Counted from the stretch's first letter, positions 1 through 9,761 are shown. The stretch: 64,000 nucleotides of DNA from Synechococcus sp. RCC307 (GCA_000063525.1 CT978603.1:1297105-1361104); one strand, 5' to 3'. A program made the numbers and translations. The notes: generated from the letters alone by a model not told the origin.

Positions 1-41
1 GGCTGCAACGAAGCCGCGCGGGCCGAAAGCTTCATGGGCAT
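1..41 (-). CDS. Start of a probable class-I aspartate aminotransferase (partial, runs off the left edge)
   Basis: The reverse strand opens with ATG at 41 (or the in-frame ATG at 35) and stays open to the edge, giving only 13 residues: MPMKLSARAASLQ. A LSxRAxxLQ opening is typical of cyanobacterial class-I aspartate aminotransferases, and a GAGGG lies 8-9 bases upstream. It is divergent from the VOC gene at 130. Too little sequence is present to confirm the family; the call rests on N-terminal resemblance and reading frame only. Confidence 0.4.
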   Translation of the reverse strand, partial: MPMKLSARAASLQ

Positions 42-129
42 GGGCACACCCTCGTGGTGCCGCTCGGATCTTCGAATCCTCCAGTGTGCCTCAGCACTCG
101 GGCATGCTGTGCGGGGCAACACCGCGGCA

Positions 130-480
130 ATGGGTGCACCGTTCTGGGTTCTGGCCAGTGAGGCCCCAGCGGCCTTGGCACGCTTTTACAGCCAGCTGCT
201 GAACGTGCCCGTTGAGATCAAGGGTTCGGTGCAGCAACTCACGCTGAGCCAGGGCCAGCAGTTGGTCATCTACCAACCCTCAACGCAAAGGCCCCAACCA
301 GCGCAACACGGCCGTCTAGCGCTCTGCCTGCCCAGCGCCAATCTCCAGAGCAGCCTTGAGCAAGCCCTGGCCCAAGGGGCCAGGGCCCTGGAATCGATTC
401 GCCAGGAGTCCTTTGGACGTGAAGTCTGGATCGAAGATCCCGAAGGCAATCGCCTTTTGCTTCTGGAGTGGGCCCGATGA
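130..480 (+). CDS. VOC-superfamily (glyoxalase/bleomycin-resistance fold) protein
   Basis: A 116-residue single-module protein. The first half has the hydrophobic helix after a short strand (ARFYSQLLNVPVEI), and the end carries the characteristic DPEGN turn followed by a leucine-rich strand (DPEGNRLLLLEW), as in glyoxalase-like dioxygenase/isomerase folds. The frame is open further upstream to 34, but the ATG at 130 begins directly with the first VOC strand and the upstream residues look non-coding. Obvious paired His/Glu metal ligands of glyoxalase I are not evident, so substrate and catalytic activity are unknown. Its stop overlaps the start of the uracil-DNA glycosylase (ATGA), so the two are probably co-transcribed. 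Confidence 0.75.
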   Translation: MGAPFWVLASEAPAALARFYSQLLNVPVEIKGSVQQLTLSQGQQLVIYQPSTQRPQPAQHGRLALCLPSANLQSSLEQALAQGARALESIRQESFGREVWIEDPEGNRLLLLEWAR

Positions 481-1061
481 GCAGCTCCTGGCCCCACCTC
501 AGCGCCGCTTGCCACGGCTGTGAACGCTGCGAGCTGGCCACAACTCGGCACAACGTGGTCGTGGGGCGAGGCAATCCCCAGGCACGCGTGCTGCTGATTG
601 GTGAGGCCCCAGGCCAACAGGAAGACGAACAGGGTGAACCGTTCGTTGGCCGGGCCGGACAACTGCTGGAGAAGCTCTTGGGGGAAGCCGGGCTTGATAG
701 CCGCCGCGACCTCTACATCGCCAATGTAATCAAGTGCCGGCCACCCCAAAACCGCAAGCCCACGCGCACAGAGATCGAGCGCTGCTTGCCTTGGCTGTAT
801 CAGCAACTGGAGCTGCTGGATCCCCCCCTAGTGGTGCTAGCGGGAGCCACAGCACTGCAGGCGGTCTTGGGCATCAAAGGCGGCATCAGCAAACTGCGGG
901 GCCAATGGATTGAGCAGCAAGGGCGCGCCTACCTGCCGGTGTTTCATCCCTCCTATCTGCTGCGCTTTGGCTCCCGCGCTCCGGGCGCGCCCCAAGAGCT
1001 CACGCTCGCGGACATGCAGGATGTTCGTCGCAGACTGGATCGGAAGGACTGGCCGCAATGA
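477..1061 (+). CDS. Family 4 (UDGa, Fe-S) uracil-DNA glycosylase
   Basis: Removes uracil from DNA in base-excision repair. The 194-residue protein shows motif A at about 42-61 (GEAPGQQED, then PFVGRAG) and motif B HPSYLLR at 157-163. Cysteines at 15, 18, 87 and 103, in the spacing of family-4 enzymes, should hold the [4Fe-4S] cluster. An in-frame GTG lies at 468, but the ATG at 477 overlapping the previous stop is preferred. The next gene again starts inside its stop codon (ATGA at 1058), so VOC, glycosylase and phosphoribosyltransferase form a tight unit. Confidence 0.93.
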   Translation: MSSSWPHLSAACHGCERCELATTRHNVVVGRGNPQARVLLIGEAPGQQEDEQGEPFVGRAGQLLEKLLGEAGLDSRRDLYIANVIKCRPPQNRKPTRTEIERCLPWLYQQLELLDPPLVVLAGATALQAVLGIKGGISKLRGQWIEQQGRAYLPVFHPSYLLRFGSRAPGAPQELTLADMQDVRRRLDRKDWPQ

Positions 1062-1606
1062 CAGCACTGCCCCAGCTCAAGCCCCCGGCCATCAGCGACA
1101 ACACCGCTGGTGAGCTGGTGGTGAGCTGGGAGCAATACCACCGGCTGATCGAGCACCTGGCGCTGCAACTGCATCAAGCCGCAGCGGATTTTGATCAGAT
1201 CGTGGCCCTCTCCCGCGGCGGTTTGCGGGTGGGTGATCTGCTCTCCCGTCTGTTCGATCGGCCCTTGGTGGTGATGGCGGCCAGCAGCTACAGCGGCGAT
1301 GGCGATCGCATTCAGGGCCAACTGAAGCTCGGCCATCAACTGGCCCACACCTGCGACCAGCTAGGGCCTCGGCTGCTGCTGGTGGACGACTTGGTGGATA
1401 GCGGCACCACCTTGGTGGAGGCCAGCGCCTGGCTCAACACAGAAGTGAGGCCATCCCAACTGCTCACGGGGGTGCTGTGGCTCAAAGGCGGCAGCAGCTT
1501 TCAACCAGATTTCTGGGCCATGCATCTACCCGAAAACCCCTGGATCGTGCAGCCATTTGAGCGCTGGGAGCTGCTGCACCCCGGCGAACTCGAACCCATG
1601 AGCTAA
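1058..1606 (+). CDS. Type I phosphoribosyltransferase
   Basis: 182 residues with the PRPP-binding loop [13 protein letters not shown] at about 106-118 and the preceding core strand IVALSRGGL at 48-56. This fold covers purine salvage enzymes such as xanthine/hypoxanthine phosphoribosyltransferases as well as regulators, and the hood residues seen here do not settle which base is used. It overlaps the uracil-DNA glycosylase by four bases; a nucleobase-salvage role beside a uracil-excising enzyme is suggestive but is inference. Confidence 0.85.
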   Translation: MTALPQLKPPAISDNTAGELVVSWEQYHRLIEHLALQLHQAAADFDQIVALSRGGLRVGDLLSRLFDRPLVVMAASSYSGDGDRIQGQLKLGHQLAHTCDQLGPRLLLVDDLVDSGTTLVEASAWLNTEVRPSQLLTGVLWLKGGSSFQPDFWAMHLPENPWIVQPFERWELLHPGELEPMS

Positions 1607-1646
1607 TGGTCTATGCCATGGTTTTGCGCAGACCTTGGCCCGCTCC

Positions 1647-2879
1647 ATGACCGGCACCCTGGCCCCCACCACCTTGAGCGACACCGATTGGAGCCAGGAT
1701 CCGCGCTTTGACACGGTGATTCACCGGCGCAAAACCCGCAGTGTGCGGGTGGGCGACATCTGGATCGGCAGTGAGCACCCGGTGGTGGTGCAATCGATGA
1801 TCAACGAGGACACCCTCGATGTGGAGGGGGCCACCGCCGGCATCCTGCGGCTGCATCAAGCAGGCTGCGAAATCGTTCGGCTTACGGTGCCGAGCCTCGC
1901 CCACGCCAAGGCCGTCGGTGAGATCCGTCAGCGCCTCGAAGCCGCTGGGGCGAGCGTGCCGTTGGTGGCCGATGTGCACCACAACGGCATGAAGATCGCC
2001 TTGGAGGTGGCCAAGCATGTCGACAAGGTGCGCATCAACCCTGGGCTGTTTGTCTTCGACAAGCCCGATCCCAACCGCACCGAGTTCACACCGGACGAGG
2101 TGGCTGCCATTGGGGAGCGGATTACTGAAACCTTTGAACCCCTCGTCCGCAGCCTGAAGGAGCAGGACAAGGCCCTGCGGATTGGTGTCAACCATGGGTC
2201 CTTGGCTGAGCGCATGTTGTTCAGTTACGGCGATACCCCGCTGGGGATGGTGGAGTCAGCCCTGGAGTTCATTCGCATCTGCGATCGACTCGACTTCCAC
2301 AACATCGTGATTTCGATGAAGGCCTCACGGGCGCCGGTGATGCTGGCGGCCTACCGCTTGATGGCCCACCGCATGGATGCCGAGGGGTTCAACTACCCCC
2401 TGCACCTGGGGGTCACCGAAGCAGGCGACGGTGATTACGGCCGCATCAAAAGCACCGCAGGGATCGCCACCTTGCTAGCCGATGGCCTGGGCGACACGAT
2501 CCGCGTTTCCCTCACCGAGGCTCCCGAGAAGGAAATTCCGGTCTGCTACGGCATCCTCCAGTCCTTGGGGCTCCGCAAAACCATGGTGGAGTACGTGGCT
2601 TGCCCCAGCTGCGGCCGCACGCTGTTCAACCTCGAGGAGGTGTTGCAGCAAGTGCGCAGCGCCACCGACCACCTCACGGGCCTCGACATCGCTGTGATGG
2701 GCTGCATCGTCAACGGCCCTGGAGAAATGGCTGACGCCGACTACGGCTATGTGGGCAAAACCCCCGGCACCATCTCGCTCTACCGGGGACGCGAAGAGAT
2801 TCGCCGCGTGCCGGAGGCTGAAGGCGTGCAGGCACTGATCGATCTGATCAAAGAAGACGGCCGCTGGGTTGATCCCTGA
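1647..2879 (+). CDS. ispG: 4-hydroxy-3-methylbut-2-enyl diphosphate synthase (GcpE)
   Basis: Penultimate enzyme of the MEP pathway, converting MEcPP to HMBPP with a [4Fe-4S] cluster and ferredoxin as likely donor in cyanobacteria. The 410-residue protein has the N-terminal TIM-barrel segment (QSMINEDT) and the C-terminal cluster site: Cys319 and Cys322 (ACPSCGR), Cys353 and Glu360 ([10 protein letters not shown]). The ATG at 1647 is chosen over the in-frame TTG at 1635. It supplies precursors for carotenoids and phytol, fitting acsF and crtH elsewhere in the window. Confidence 0.97.
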   Translation: MTGTLAPTTLSDTDWSQDPRFDTVIHRRKTRSVRVGDIWIGSEHPVVVQSMINEDTLDVEGATAGILRLHQAGCEIVRLTVPSLAHAKAVGEIRQRLEAAGASVPLVADVHHNGMKIALEVAKHVDKVRINPGLFVFDKPDPNRTEFTPDEVAAIGERITETFEPLVRSLKEQDKALRIGVNHGSLAERMLFSYGDTPLGMVESALEFIRICDRLDFHNIVISMKASRAPVMLAAYRLMAHRMDAEGFNYPLHLGVTEAGDGDYGRIKSTAGIATLLADGLGDTIRVSLTEAPEKEIPVCYGILQSLGLRKTMVEYVACPSCGRTLFNLEEVLQQVRSATDHLTGLDIAVMGCIVNGPGEMADADYGYVGKTPGTISLYRGREEIRRVPEAEGVQALIDLIKEDGRWVDP

Positions 2880-2931
2880 AGCTGGGGCCACATCCAGTCA
2901 CAGACCAGCCGGCAGGCGCTCTAACCAAAGC

Positions 2932-2953
2932 CCAACCGTGACGTTACGGTTGG
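2932..2953. promoter_or_regulatory. Inverted repeat abutting a -10-like box upstream of ctpA
   Basis: CCAACCGT (2932-2939) and ACGGTTGG (2946-2953) are perfect 8-base inverted repeats separated by GACGTT. TAGATACT (2954-2961), a plausible -10 element, begins directly after the right arm, and the ctpA ATG follows at 2972. There is no T-run as expected for a terminator of ispG, so an operator for ctpA is the more attractive reading, although a weak hairpin terminator is possible. Confidence 0.45.
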
Positions 2954-2971
2954 TAGATACTGGCAACTTCC

Positions 2972-4312
2972 ATGGCTTCAACGCGTCTGCGTCGCATCGC
3001 CCTTGTCGCCCTGGCCGGTGCCGGCAGTTTCGCGGGAACCCTCGTTCTAAGTAGTGATCTGCTGCTGCACAGCAGCACCGCCGCGATCATCTCCGACAGC
3101 CCCAAGGAGGTGATGGATGAGGCCTGGCAGATCGTGTTCCGCGACTACCTCGACACCACGGGGAACTACAGCGAGGAGAAGTGGAAGACCCTGCGGCGGG
3201 ATCTGCTGAGCAAGAGCTACGGCAATACCAAAGACGCCTATGAAGCCATTCGGGGCATGCTCGGCACCCTGGATGACCCCTACACGCGGTTCATGGACCC
3301 GCGTGAATTCAAGGAGATGGAAATCGACACCTCAGGGGAACTCTCTGGGGTGGGTATTCAACTGAGCCTCGACAAGGACAGCAAAGAGCTGGTGGTGGTT
3401 TCACCCATCGACGGCTCACCCGCCTCGCGGGCGGGGGTGCAACCCCAAGATGTGATCACGGCCATCGACGGCAAAAGCACCCGGGGGATGACCACCGAAG
3501 ACGCGGTCAAGCTGATTCGCGGCAAGGTTGGCACCAAGGTGGTGCTGGAACTGCGCCGCGGCGCCGGTCAATTCGTGACCGTGGATTTGATTCGCGATCG
3601 GATCGAACTGGCCGCCGTTGATTCCAGCGTGAATGTGGCCCCCAACGGCGCCAAGGTGGGCTACATCCGCCTGAAGCAGTTCAACGCCAATGCGGCGAAG
3701 GACATGCGCAACGCCATCAATGAACTCAGCGGTGAGGGCGTCAGCGGTTTTGTGCTGGATCTGCGCAGTAACCCCGGCGGCTTGCTGATGGCGAGCGTGG
3801 AAATCGCCAGGCAGTGGCTCGATGAAGGCGTGATCGTCTCCAGCTCCACCCGTGATGGGGTGAGTGATGTCAAACGGGCCAGCGGCCGTGCCCTGACCAA
3901 GGCGCCGTTGGTGGTGCTCGTTAATGAAGGCAGCGCCAGCGCCAGCGAGATCCTCTCGGGCGCCATTCAAGACAACAACCGCGGTGTTGTGGTCGGCAAG
4001 AAGACCTTCGGCAAGGGGCTGATCCAGTCGGTGCGTGGGCTCTCCGATGGCTCCGGGATGACGGTGACCATCGCCAAGTACCTCACCCCCAGCGGCAAAG
4101 ACATCCACAAACAGGGCATCACCCCGGATGTGAATGCCAACCTCAGCAAAGCCCAGGCTCAGCGCCTGAAATTTGAAGACCTCGGTACCCGCAATGACCC
4201 TCAATACCGGGTCGCCGAATCAGAGCTTGCCAAGCTGCTGCGCCAAAGCAATGCGAAGCCCGAAGTGAGCTTTGAGGGAGACGTTCAACTGAACGTTTTC
4301 AGCGCCAACTAA
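2972..4312 (+). CDS. ctpA: C-terminal processing protease (S41A), D1-maturation type
   Basis: A 446-residue serine protease of the family that trims the C-terminus of photosystem II protein D1. Order of parts: signal/anchor helix at about 9-27, helical region, PDZ domain around 120-205 (SGVGIQL, then GSPASRAGVQPQDVI), and the protease core with NEGSASASEILSGA (Ser323) and KKTFGKGL (Lys348), the Ser/Lys dyad. Secretion into the thylakoid lumen or periplasm is expected. Cyanobacteria carry several Ctp paralogues, so assignment to CtpA rather than CtpB/C is by resemblance only. Confidence 0.9.
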   Translation: MASTRLRRIALVALAGAGSFAGTLVLSSDLLLHSSTAAIISDSPKEVMDEAWQIVFRDYLDTTGNYSEEKWKTLRRDLLSKSYGNTKDAYEAIRGMLGTLDDPYTRFMDPREFKEMEIDTSGELSGVGIQLSLDKDSKELVVVSPIDGSPASRAGVQPQDVITAIDGKSTRGMTTEDAVKLIRGKVGTKVVLELRRGAGQFVTVDLIRDRIELAAVDSSVNVAPNGAKVGYIRLKQFNANAAKDMRNAINELSGEGVSGFVLDLRSNPGGLLMASVEIARQWLDEGVIVSSSTRDGVSDVKRASGRALTKAPLVVLVNEGSASASEILSGAIQDNNRGVVVGKKTFGKGLIQSVRGLSDGSGMTVTIAKYLTPSGKDIHKQGITPDVNANLSKAQAQRLKFEDLGTRNDPQYRVAESELAKLLRQSNAKPEVSFEGDVQLNVFSAN

Positions 4313-4315
4313 AAA

Positions 4316-4504
4316 TCAGGAAACCGGCTGCATCAAGCCGCCGCCGGGGCTGGAATCGTCGTCGTCGTTGCTCTCGGATTGCCACAAGGCGAAGAAACCC
4401 AGAGCCACGGCGCCGATGACGGCACCGAACAATCCGAAGGGAAAAGAACCACCCGCTGCGAAAACTGCGCCAAGTCCGTCATTCAATTCGACGATGGCAT
4501 TCAT
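4316..4504 (-). CDS. Small single-span membrane protein, function unknown
   Basis: 62 residues with a glycine/alanine/phenylalanine-rich helix (FGLFGAVIGAVALGFFALW) and an acidic tail containing four consecutive Asp. The open frame extends to a TTG at 4522, but a -10-like TACACT on the same strand (4536-4531) would place transcription start near 4524, favouring the ATG at 4504. It converges on ctpA with three bases between stops. I do not recognise the family. Confidence 0.6.
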   Translation of the reverse strand: MNAIVELNDGLGAVFAAGGSFPFGLFGAVIGAVALGFFALWQSESNDDDDSSPGGGLMQPVS

Positions 4505-4530
4505 GCGCAGCTCGCTTTTCAACTCGCCGT

Positions 4531-4536
4531 AGTGTA
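4531..4536 (-). promoter_or_regulatory. -10-like TACACT upstream of the 62-aa membrane protein
   Basis: On the minus strand TACACT lies about 27 bases upstream of the ATG at 4504. A TTGACA overlaps the mfd stop codon near 4583, but its distance from this box is too long for a classical pair, so only the -10 is offered. It supports the shorter start of that gene. Confidence 0.3.
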
Positions 4537-4580
4537 ACGAACTCTTGCGAGCCTGAGAAGCGTTTTCTAAGGAAAACCTG

Positions 4581-7500
4581 TCAAATGCTCAAAACAGCCT
4601 GGTTGTCAGCCTGTTGTTTGGCCTCACGCTCAGCGGCAGAAAGCCCGTCGGCATCTGGGATCTGAGCCGCCATTGTCTCCAGCCAAGACTTGAGCTCATC
4701 CAGCTGCTTGTCGGGCGCCAACACCCCAAGACCGCGGGCGAGCACCTTGGCGGTGGTGCCGCTGCCGGCCTGATACACCAAACGGCCATGCAGGTGGGTG
4801 GCCAAACCCTGGCGCAGGCGGCGGAAGGCGGGCTCTTCCATGGGTGTTTCCAACACCAAGTTGGGTTTTTCAGGCTTGATGCGCGAGAAACCGCAACGCT
4901 TGGCCAGCAGCTTGATCTCCATCAGCTGCAGCAGCGACTGCACAGGAGCCGGGAGGGGGCCATAACGATCCACCCAATCAGCTGCCAGCTGCAGCAGGCC
5001 CTCCCGGCTGTCGCAGTCTGCGGCAGCGCGATAAGCCGCCATTTTCTCGTCGGCTTCGGTGACCCAATCGGCTGGGATGAAAGCCGTCACGCTTAGATCG
5101 ATCTGGGTGTCATCCACCGCCGGGATGTCCTGACCACGAATCTCGGCGAGCTCCTCTTGGAGCATTTCCATGTAGAGGTCGAAGCCGATGGTCTCCATCT
5201 GTCCGCTCTGCTCCACCCCCAGCAAATTGCCAACGCCGCGGATTTCCATGTCCCGCATGGCGAGCTGATAGCCGCTCCCGAGCTGGGCAAATTCTTGGAT
5301 CGCCCGCAGCCGCTGCCTTGCGGCATCACTGAGGCTGGCGTCACCCGGATAAAACAGCCAAGCGTGGGCCTGGATGCCACTGCGGCCCACACGACCTCGC
5401 AATTGATAGAGCTGTGAGAGGCCAAATTTTTGTGAGTCTTCGATCAGGATCGTGTTGACCCGTGGAATGTCGAGGCCGCTCTCAACGATCGTGGTGCAGA
5501 GCATCACATCGGCCTCACCGGCGTTGAAGGCCACCATGGCGCTCTCCAATTCGCCCTCCGGCATCTGGCCATGGGCCACCAGCAGCCTTAGGCCTGGAAG
5601 CATCTGACGCAGCCCACCGGCCACCTCCTCGATGCCCTCCACCCGCGGCACCACATAAAACACCTGCCCGCCGCGATCGAGCTCTTGGCGGATGGCACTG
5701 CGCACCGCCTCTTCATCGAGCGACGCCAGGTGGGTCTTGATCGGACGGCGCAGGGGCGGCGGCGTGGTGATCAAGCTCATCTCACGCACCCCGGAGAGGC
5801 TCATGTAGAGCGTGCGCGGGATCGGGGTTGCCGAGAGGGTCAAGACATCAACGTCTTTGCGAAGAACCTTGATCTTCTCTTTTTGGTTCACGCCAAAACG
5901 CTGCTCCTCATCCACCACCAACAAGCCCAGCTGCTTGAAGCTGGTGCCCTTGCCCAGCAATTGATGGGTCCCCACCACCACATCAATCGCCCCATCACTG
6001 AGGCCTTTGAGAATCTCTTTGCGCTCGCTCGCCGTGCGGAAGCGATTCAGCAGCGCCACCTTGATCGGATAAGGCGCAAAGCGTTCGCTCAAAGTGCGCC
6101 AATGCTGTTGAGCCAGCACGGTGGTTGGCGCCAGTAGGGCGGTCTGACGACCTGCGGTGACGGCCTTGAAGATGGCGCGCAGAGCCACCTCGGTTTTGCC
6201 AAAGCCCACATCACCACACACCAACCGATCCATCGGCTTGCCCTGCTCCATGTCGCGCTTCACCTCGGTGATCGCCTTGAGCTGATCAGGCGTGGGCTCG
6301 TAGGGGAAGGAATCCTCCAGTTCGTTTTGCCAGGGCCCATCCACCGGGAAGGCAAACCCTGGTGATTCGGTGCGCTCGGCGTAGAGCTTGACCAAATCAA
6401 AGGCCACCTTGCGCACCGCTTTGCGGGCACGGGCCTTGGTCTTGGCCCAGGCGGCACCGCCCATCTTGTTGAGCTGGGGCGGGGCATCACTACTGGCCCT
6501 GAAGCGGCCCAGGCTGCCCAGCTGGTCGGCCGCCACCCGCAGCAAACCATCGAGGTACTGCACCACGAGGTAGTCGCGGGCATCACCGCTGATGGCCAGC
6601 TTTTCCATCTTCAAAAAGCGACCGATGCCGTGGTTGCGGTGCACCACGAAATCCCCCTGTCGCATGCGGTTGGGATCGACTGTGCGGCTGGCCGCGCGGC
6701 GGCGGCGGCGCACATACCCGCTCGCGGTGAGGTTTTGCTGGCCGAAAAATTCCCGGTCGGTGATCAGCGCCAAACGCCAGGCCGGCAGCTGCAATCCCTC
6801 GAGCTCGGCAGTGCCCTTGGTCTTCAGGGCCACCGGCGTGTTCTGTTCGATCAACCGCTCAATGGCTGGTTGATCGCCGGGGTTGGGCACAAAGCGCGTG
6901 ATGCAGTCGTGCTCTTCCAGCAACGCCACTGCGCGTGAGGGCTGGGCCGACAGCAACCAAACGCGGGTTTTCTCGCGCTGAAAATCCTTGATCAGGCCGG
7001 CCAACTTGCCGAACTGATTGGGGTAGGCGGGAACCGCCCGGCTGTTCAGATCAAAACTGTTGGGGTGCTGATCGGTTTCAGCCAATTCCGCCAGATCAAA
7101 GCCAGCAAAGGCCTCCAAGGCCTCGATCGTGTCGCTGATCGGCCGATGCAGTGTTGGTGGCAGCAAGCCATCCACCTCATCGCCGTGGTGCTGCTCGGCG
7201 TGATCAAACCACTGCTGGCCATGGGCCATGGCCTGACGGCGCTCATCGAGCACCAGCAAGGTGTGCTCGGGCAAGTAATCCAATAGGGACGACGGCTGCT
7301 GCCAAGCCAGCCCCATCAAGCGCCGCATGCCTTCGGGGGTATCGCCTGCCAGCAGCTGCTCCATGGCCTCGGCATTGAGCAATTGATCCAGCTGATCAGG
7401 GAGGTTGGCCCTGAGGGCATCAGCCACCAGGGGCCCATAGCCGGTGGGTGTGATCCGCACCAGATCAACAGCATCCAGCGAGCGCTGGGTGGCGGGATCA

Positions 7501-8132
7501 AACTCCCGCAACTTCTCGAGGTCTTCGCCGAAGAACTCCAATCGCACTGGCAATTCAGCGCTGACCGGGAACAGATCGACGATGTCGCCGCGACGGCTCC
7601 AGCTGCCCTCCTGCTCAATGGTGGAGACCCGCTCGTAGCCCAAGCGGGCGAGGTTGGCGGCCAGCTCCTCCAGATCAATGCTGGCGCCTTTGCGCAGGGT
7701 GAGGCACTGATCAGCCAGCACGGCCGGCGGCGGCAAGTGGGGCTGCAAGGCCCGCTCGGTGGCCACGATCACCCCCTGCCAGCCGTCGCCCTGCTCATCC
7801 ACCAATTCGCTGAGCACCTGCAACTGCCCCCAGGTGATCTCGCTGGTGGGGTCGAAGGCTTCGTAGGGCGAGCCCTCACTGGTGGGATAAAGCTGTGTGG
7901 TGGGCCAGCCCATCAACTCCAGCAGGGCTGCCCAGCGGCCGGCTTCTTCCAGGGTGGGCACCACCACCAGCAAAGGAGCGCCCTCGCAGCGGGCCATGGC
8001 TGAGGCCAAAAGCGCCCGGGCACCACGACTGGCCCCCTGCAATCGCAGGCGATCAGGCCGCCGGGAGCGTTCCAGCACCTCGCCGGTGAGGGGCACCTGC
8101 TGCAGCTGGCGCACCAAAGCGGTGAGGGGCAT
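4581..8132 (-). CDS. mfd: Transcription-repair coupling factor
   Basis: Removes RNA polymerase stalled at DNA lesions and recruits UvrA. The 1183-residue length is normal for the family. Visible parts: N-terminal UvrB-like module ([14 protein letters not shown]), RNA-polymerase-interaction (CarD-like) domain beginning [13 protein letters not shown], the RecG-like translocase with Walker [23 protein letters not shown] (motif II), [12 protein letters not shown] (motif III) and QLRGRVGRS (motif VI), then the C-terminal UvrA-masking domain. No frameshift is seen. The 62-aa membrane gene lies 77 bases downstream. Confidence 0.97.
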   Translation of the reverse strand: MPLTALVRQLQQVPLTGEVLERSRRPDRLRLQGASRGARALLASAMARCEGAPLLVVVPTLEEAGRWAALLELMGWPTTQLYPTSEGSPYEAFDPTSEITWGQLQVLSELVDEQGDGWQGVIVATERALQPHLPPPAVLADQCLTLRKGASIDLEELAANLARLGYERVSTIEQEGSWSRRGDIVDLFPVSAELPVRLEFFGEDLEKLREFDPATQRSLDAVDLVRITPTGYGPLVADALRANLPDQLDQLLNAEAMEQLLAGDTPEGMRRLMGLAWQQPSSLLDYLPEHTLLVLDERRQAMAHGQQWFDHAEQHHGDEVDGLLPPTLHRPISDTIEALEAFAGFDLAELAETDQHPNSFDLNSRAVPAYPNQFGKLAGLIKDFQREKTRVWLLSAQPSRAVALLEEHDCITRFVPNPGDQPAIERLIEQNTPVALKTKGTAELEGLQLPAWRLALITDREFFGQQNLTASGYVRRRRRAASRTVDPNRMRQGDFVVHRNHGIGRFLKMEKLAISGDARDYLVVQYLDGLLRVAADQLGSLGRFRASSDAPPQLNKMGGAAWAKTKARARKAVRKVAFDLVKLYAERTESPGFAFPVDGPWQNELEDSFPYEPTPDQLKAITEVKRDMEQGKPMDRLVCGDVGFGKTEVALRAIFKAVTAGRQTALLAPTTVLAQQHWRTLSERFAPYPIKVALLNRFRTASERKEILKGLSDGAIDVVVGTHQLLGKGTSFKQLGLLVVDEEQRFGVNQKEKIKVLRKDVDVLTLSATPIPRTLYMSLSGVREMSLITTPPPLRRPIKTHLASLDEEAVRSAIRQELDRGGQVFYVVPRVEGIEEVAGGLRQMLPGLRLLVAHGQMPEGELESAMVAFNAGEADVMLCTTIVESGLDIPRVNTILIEDSQKFGLSQLYQLRGRVGRSGIQAHAWLFYPGDASLSDAARQRLRAIQEFAQLGSGYQLAMRDMEIRGVGNLLGVEQSGQMETIGFDLYMEMLQEELAEIRGQDIPAVDDTQIDLSVTAFIPADWVTEADEKMAAYRAAADCDSREGLLQLAADWVDRYGPLPAPVQSLLQLMEIKLLAKRCGFSRIKPEKPNLVLETPMEEPAFRRLRQGLATHLHGRLVYQAGSGTTAKVLARGLGVLAPDKQLDELKSWLETMAAQIPDADGLSAAEREAKQQADNQAVLSI

Positions 8133-8176
8133 AAACGCGAAGAGAAAGCAGTTGCTGATCCTCGCTTACAGGCACC

Positions 8177-8872
8177 TCAAGTGGCGGGCCGCTGAATCAG
8201 CCACAGGCCGTTGAACATTGCCCGCAACAGCACCTGAGGCGGAGCGCAACCGCTGGCCTGCGCCTGCTGCTGAATCAACTCTTCAGCCAACGAGAACACC
8301 ACCTTGTTCCTGCCCGAGAGAAACAACTCCAAGGTGGCCTCATCCATGCCGAGCATGCGCAGCCTTGCCTTGATGATCTCCAGCAGGCTTGGGTCGTTCT
8401 CTTGCCCCGATGGCTCGCTGTAGCTGCTCAGCAACAGACAGCCTCCAGGAGCGAGCTGGCTGAGCATCGAGGCCAAGTCCTGCTGCTGCTGCTGCGGAGG
8501 CAACAGGTGCAGCACGTGGTGACACACCACAGCATCAAACCCCTCGGGATCGAAGCCACTGCCGGCAAGGCTTTGCTGTTGCAGCGAGCAGCGGCTGCCG
8601 GCATGGAGCGAGGCAATCTGCTGGCGGCAAAATTCGGCCATCTGCCCGCTGGGCTCCAGCAGCGTGAAGCGCGCCATCGGCATGGCTTGAAGCAGGCCTG
8701 GGAGCTCCTCAGAGGCGCCCGGTCCCACCACCAGCACCTGGCGAGCAGTTGGCGTCTTGGCCGCTAAGGCGGCGGCGCCCAGTTCCAACACCGCGTCATA
8801 GGCCGGAATCGATAAGCGAATCCGCTGGCGGTACTGGCGGCCGTAGTCGCCATCAAAGTCGAGACCACTCAC
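8177..8872 (-). CDS. Class I SAM-dependent methyltransferase
   Basis: 231 residues with the Rossmann motif I strand-turn VLVVGPGASEE at about 46-56, an acidic end to strand 2 (FTLLEPS), the motif GFDAVVCHHVLHLLPP and LAPGGCLLLSSYSE, all standard for class I methyltransferases. The substrate is unknown. A GTG at 8872 is the start. It lies upstream of mfd on the same strand with a 44-base gap and may be co-transcribed with it. Confidence 0.85.
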   Translation of the reverse strand: MSGLDFDGDYGRQYRQRIRLSIPAYDAVLELGAAALAAKTPTARQVLVVGPGASEELPGLLQAMPMARFTLLEPSGQMAEFCRQQIASLHAGSRCSLQQQSLAGSGFDPEGFDAVVCHHVLHLLPPQQQQQDLASMLSQLAPGGCLLLSSYSEPSGQENDPSLLEIIKARLRMLGMDEATLELFLSGRNKVVFSLAEELIQQQAQASGCAPPQVLLRAMFNGLWLIQRPAT

Positions 8873-9006
8873 GCCTGATCGCTCTCTAGGAGCGTCTTAG
8901 CCAGAGGTGCTCAGAGGGTCGCAAAACCGAACCCAACGGATCGGTTTGAGCGCTTCCTTGTGACCTGCCAGCCGCTCTAGAGCAAGAAAAGACGAAAGGA
9001 GAACCC

Positions 9007-9105
9007 ATGAGCGCACTGACGATCATCCGAGCCCACAACAAAAAAGCCCAACGCCTGCAGGCCGCACAAAAGCTGATGGCACGTCAGCAAAAAGGTGGCG
9101 CCTGA
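9007..9105 (+). CDS. 32-aa microprotein, paralogue of the one at 43828
   Basis: A 32-residue ORF with a strong AAAGGAG ribosome-binding site 6 bases upstream. It is basic, without cysteines or a membrane segment: one amphipathic helix ending ARQQKGGA. A second 32-residue protein at 43828-43926 shares length, pattern (IIR/LVR start, a Lys/Gln/Ala-rich helix) and the ending ARQQHGAA. Two such ORFs with good ribosome-binding sites argue that both are translated. The next ORF starts inside its stop (TGATG), suggesting translational coupling. Function unknown. Confidence 0.7.
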   Translation: MSALTIIRAHNKKAQRLQAAQKLMARQQKGGA

Positions 9106-9227
9106 TGGATGTTCTTTCAGAGGGCAACCTGCCCAGCTGGATCACACTGGCCGCCTTGATCGGCGCCATTGCCTTGATCAATCAATTTTCAAGTTCTGTG
9201 CAAAAGGGCTGGCGCCGCAAAGCCTGA
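9105..9227 (+). CDS. 40-aa single-span membrane peptide
   Basis: The ATG overlaps the stop of the 32-aa microprotein by one base (TGATG). The 40 residues form an acidic, polar N-terminus, a hydrophobic helix (WITLAALIGAIALINQF) and a positively charged tail (GWRRKA), typical of small thylakoid or plasma-membrane peptides with the tail on the cytoplasmic side. No family recognised. Coupling with the upstream microprotein suggests they are produced together. Confidence 0.6.
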   Translation: MDVLSEGNLPSWITLAALIGAIALINQFSSSVQKGWRRKA

Positions 9228-9254
9228 AGCCACCTCTATCGGTAGCTTCGAGCG

Positions 9255-9761
9255 ATGCTCGACGCGTTTGATCCAGATCTCGACCAGCTGGTGGCGGCCA
9301 ACCGAGAGCAGTTGATCCCCATTGCGCAGCAAGTCGCCAAAACGGAGCGCTGGTCGCTATCGCTGCGCTGCGCGGTGATCGATTGCAGCAGCGGCCTGCC
9401 CGCGGTGCACAACAGCTCTGTGGGAGGCATCGGCAGCTTCATCCGCACTTCCACGGTGATCGACCATCCCCTCATGGAGCAGTTCTTGGCTCTGGTGAAC
9501 AGCCAAGGCGTTGATGCGGCCCTGGACACCATGGCCAACAACGTCGGCGAAAGCGACGAATTCAACACCCTCTACGACGCCTACCTCGAAGAGCGCCAAC
9601 AGGGTCAGTTGATGTGGGGCGCTGGGGATGCCACCGAGTTTGTGATGAAGTCGCAGGACTGCTTCCAGGATCGGGAAATGGCCTGCATTGCCGTGTTTCC
9701 CGCTGAGCCGCAGCCCGAGCTCTACACCTTTGCCCTGCCACTGTTCTTCTTTGGCCTTTAA
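9255..9761 (+). CDS. Conserved-looking hypothetical protein, 168 aa
   Basis: A soluble, acidic protein beginning MLDAFDPDLDQLVAANREQ, with no signal peptide and a short hydrophobic end (PLFFFGL). Its codon pattern matches neighbouring genes and the antisense frames look like shadows. No catalytic motif is visible and I do not recognise the family. It lies 27 bases after the small membrane peptide on the same strand. Confidence 0.7.
   Translation: MLDAFDPDLDQLVAANREQLIPIAQQVAKTERWSLSLRCAVIDCSSGLPAVHNSSVGGIGSFIRTSTVIDHPLMEQFLALVNSQGVDAALDTMANNVGESDEFNTLYDAYLEERQQGQLMWGAGDATEFVMKSQDCFQDREMACIAVFPAEPQPELYTFALPLFFFGL

Noticed and set aside
43-90. tRNA-like or tmRNA-like fragment
   Set aside because: GGCACAC (43-49) pairs with GTGTGCC (84-90) and a TTCGAAT occurs between them, but no T-stem, D-arm or anticodon arm can be formed. 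It is probably intergenic between the divergent aminotransferase and VOC genes.
3416-4204. 262-codon antisense frame inside ctpA
   Set aside because: Gly/His/Ala-rich shadow of ctpA with no domain; the + strand gene is unambiguous.
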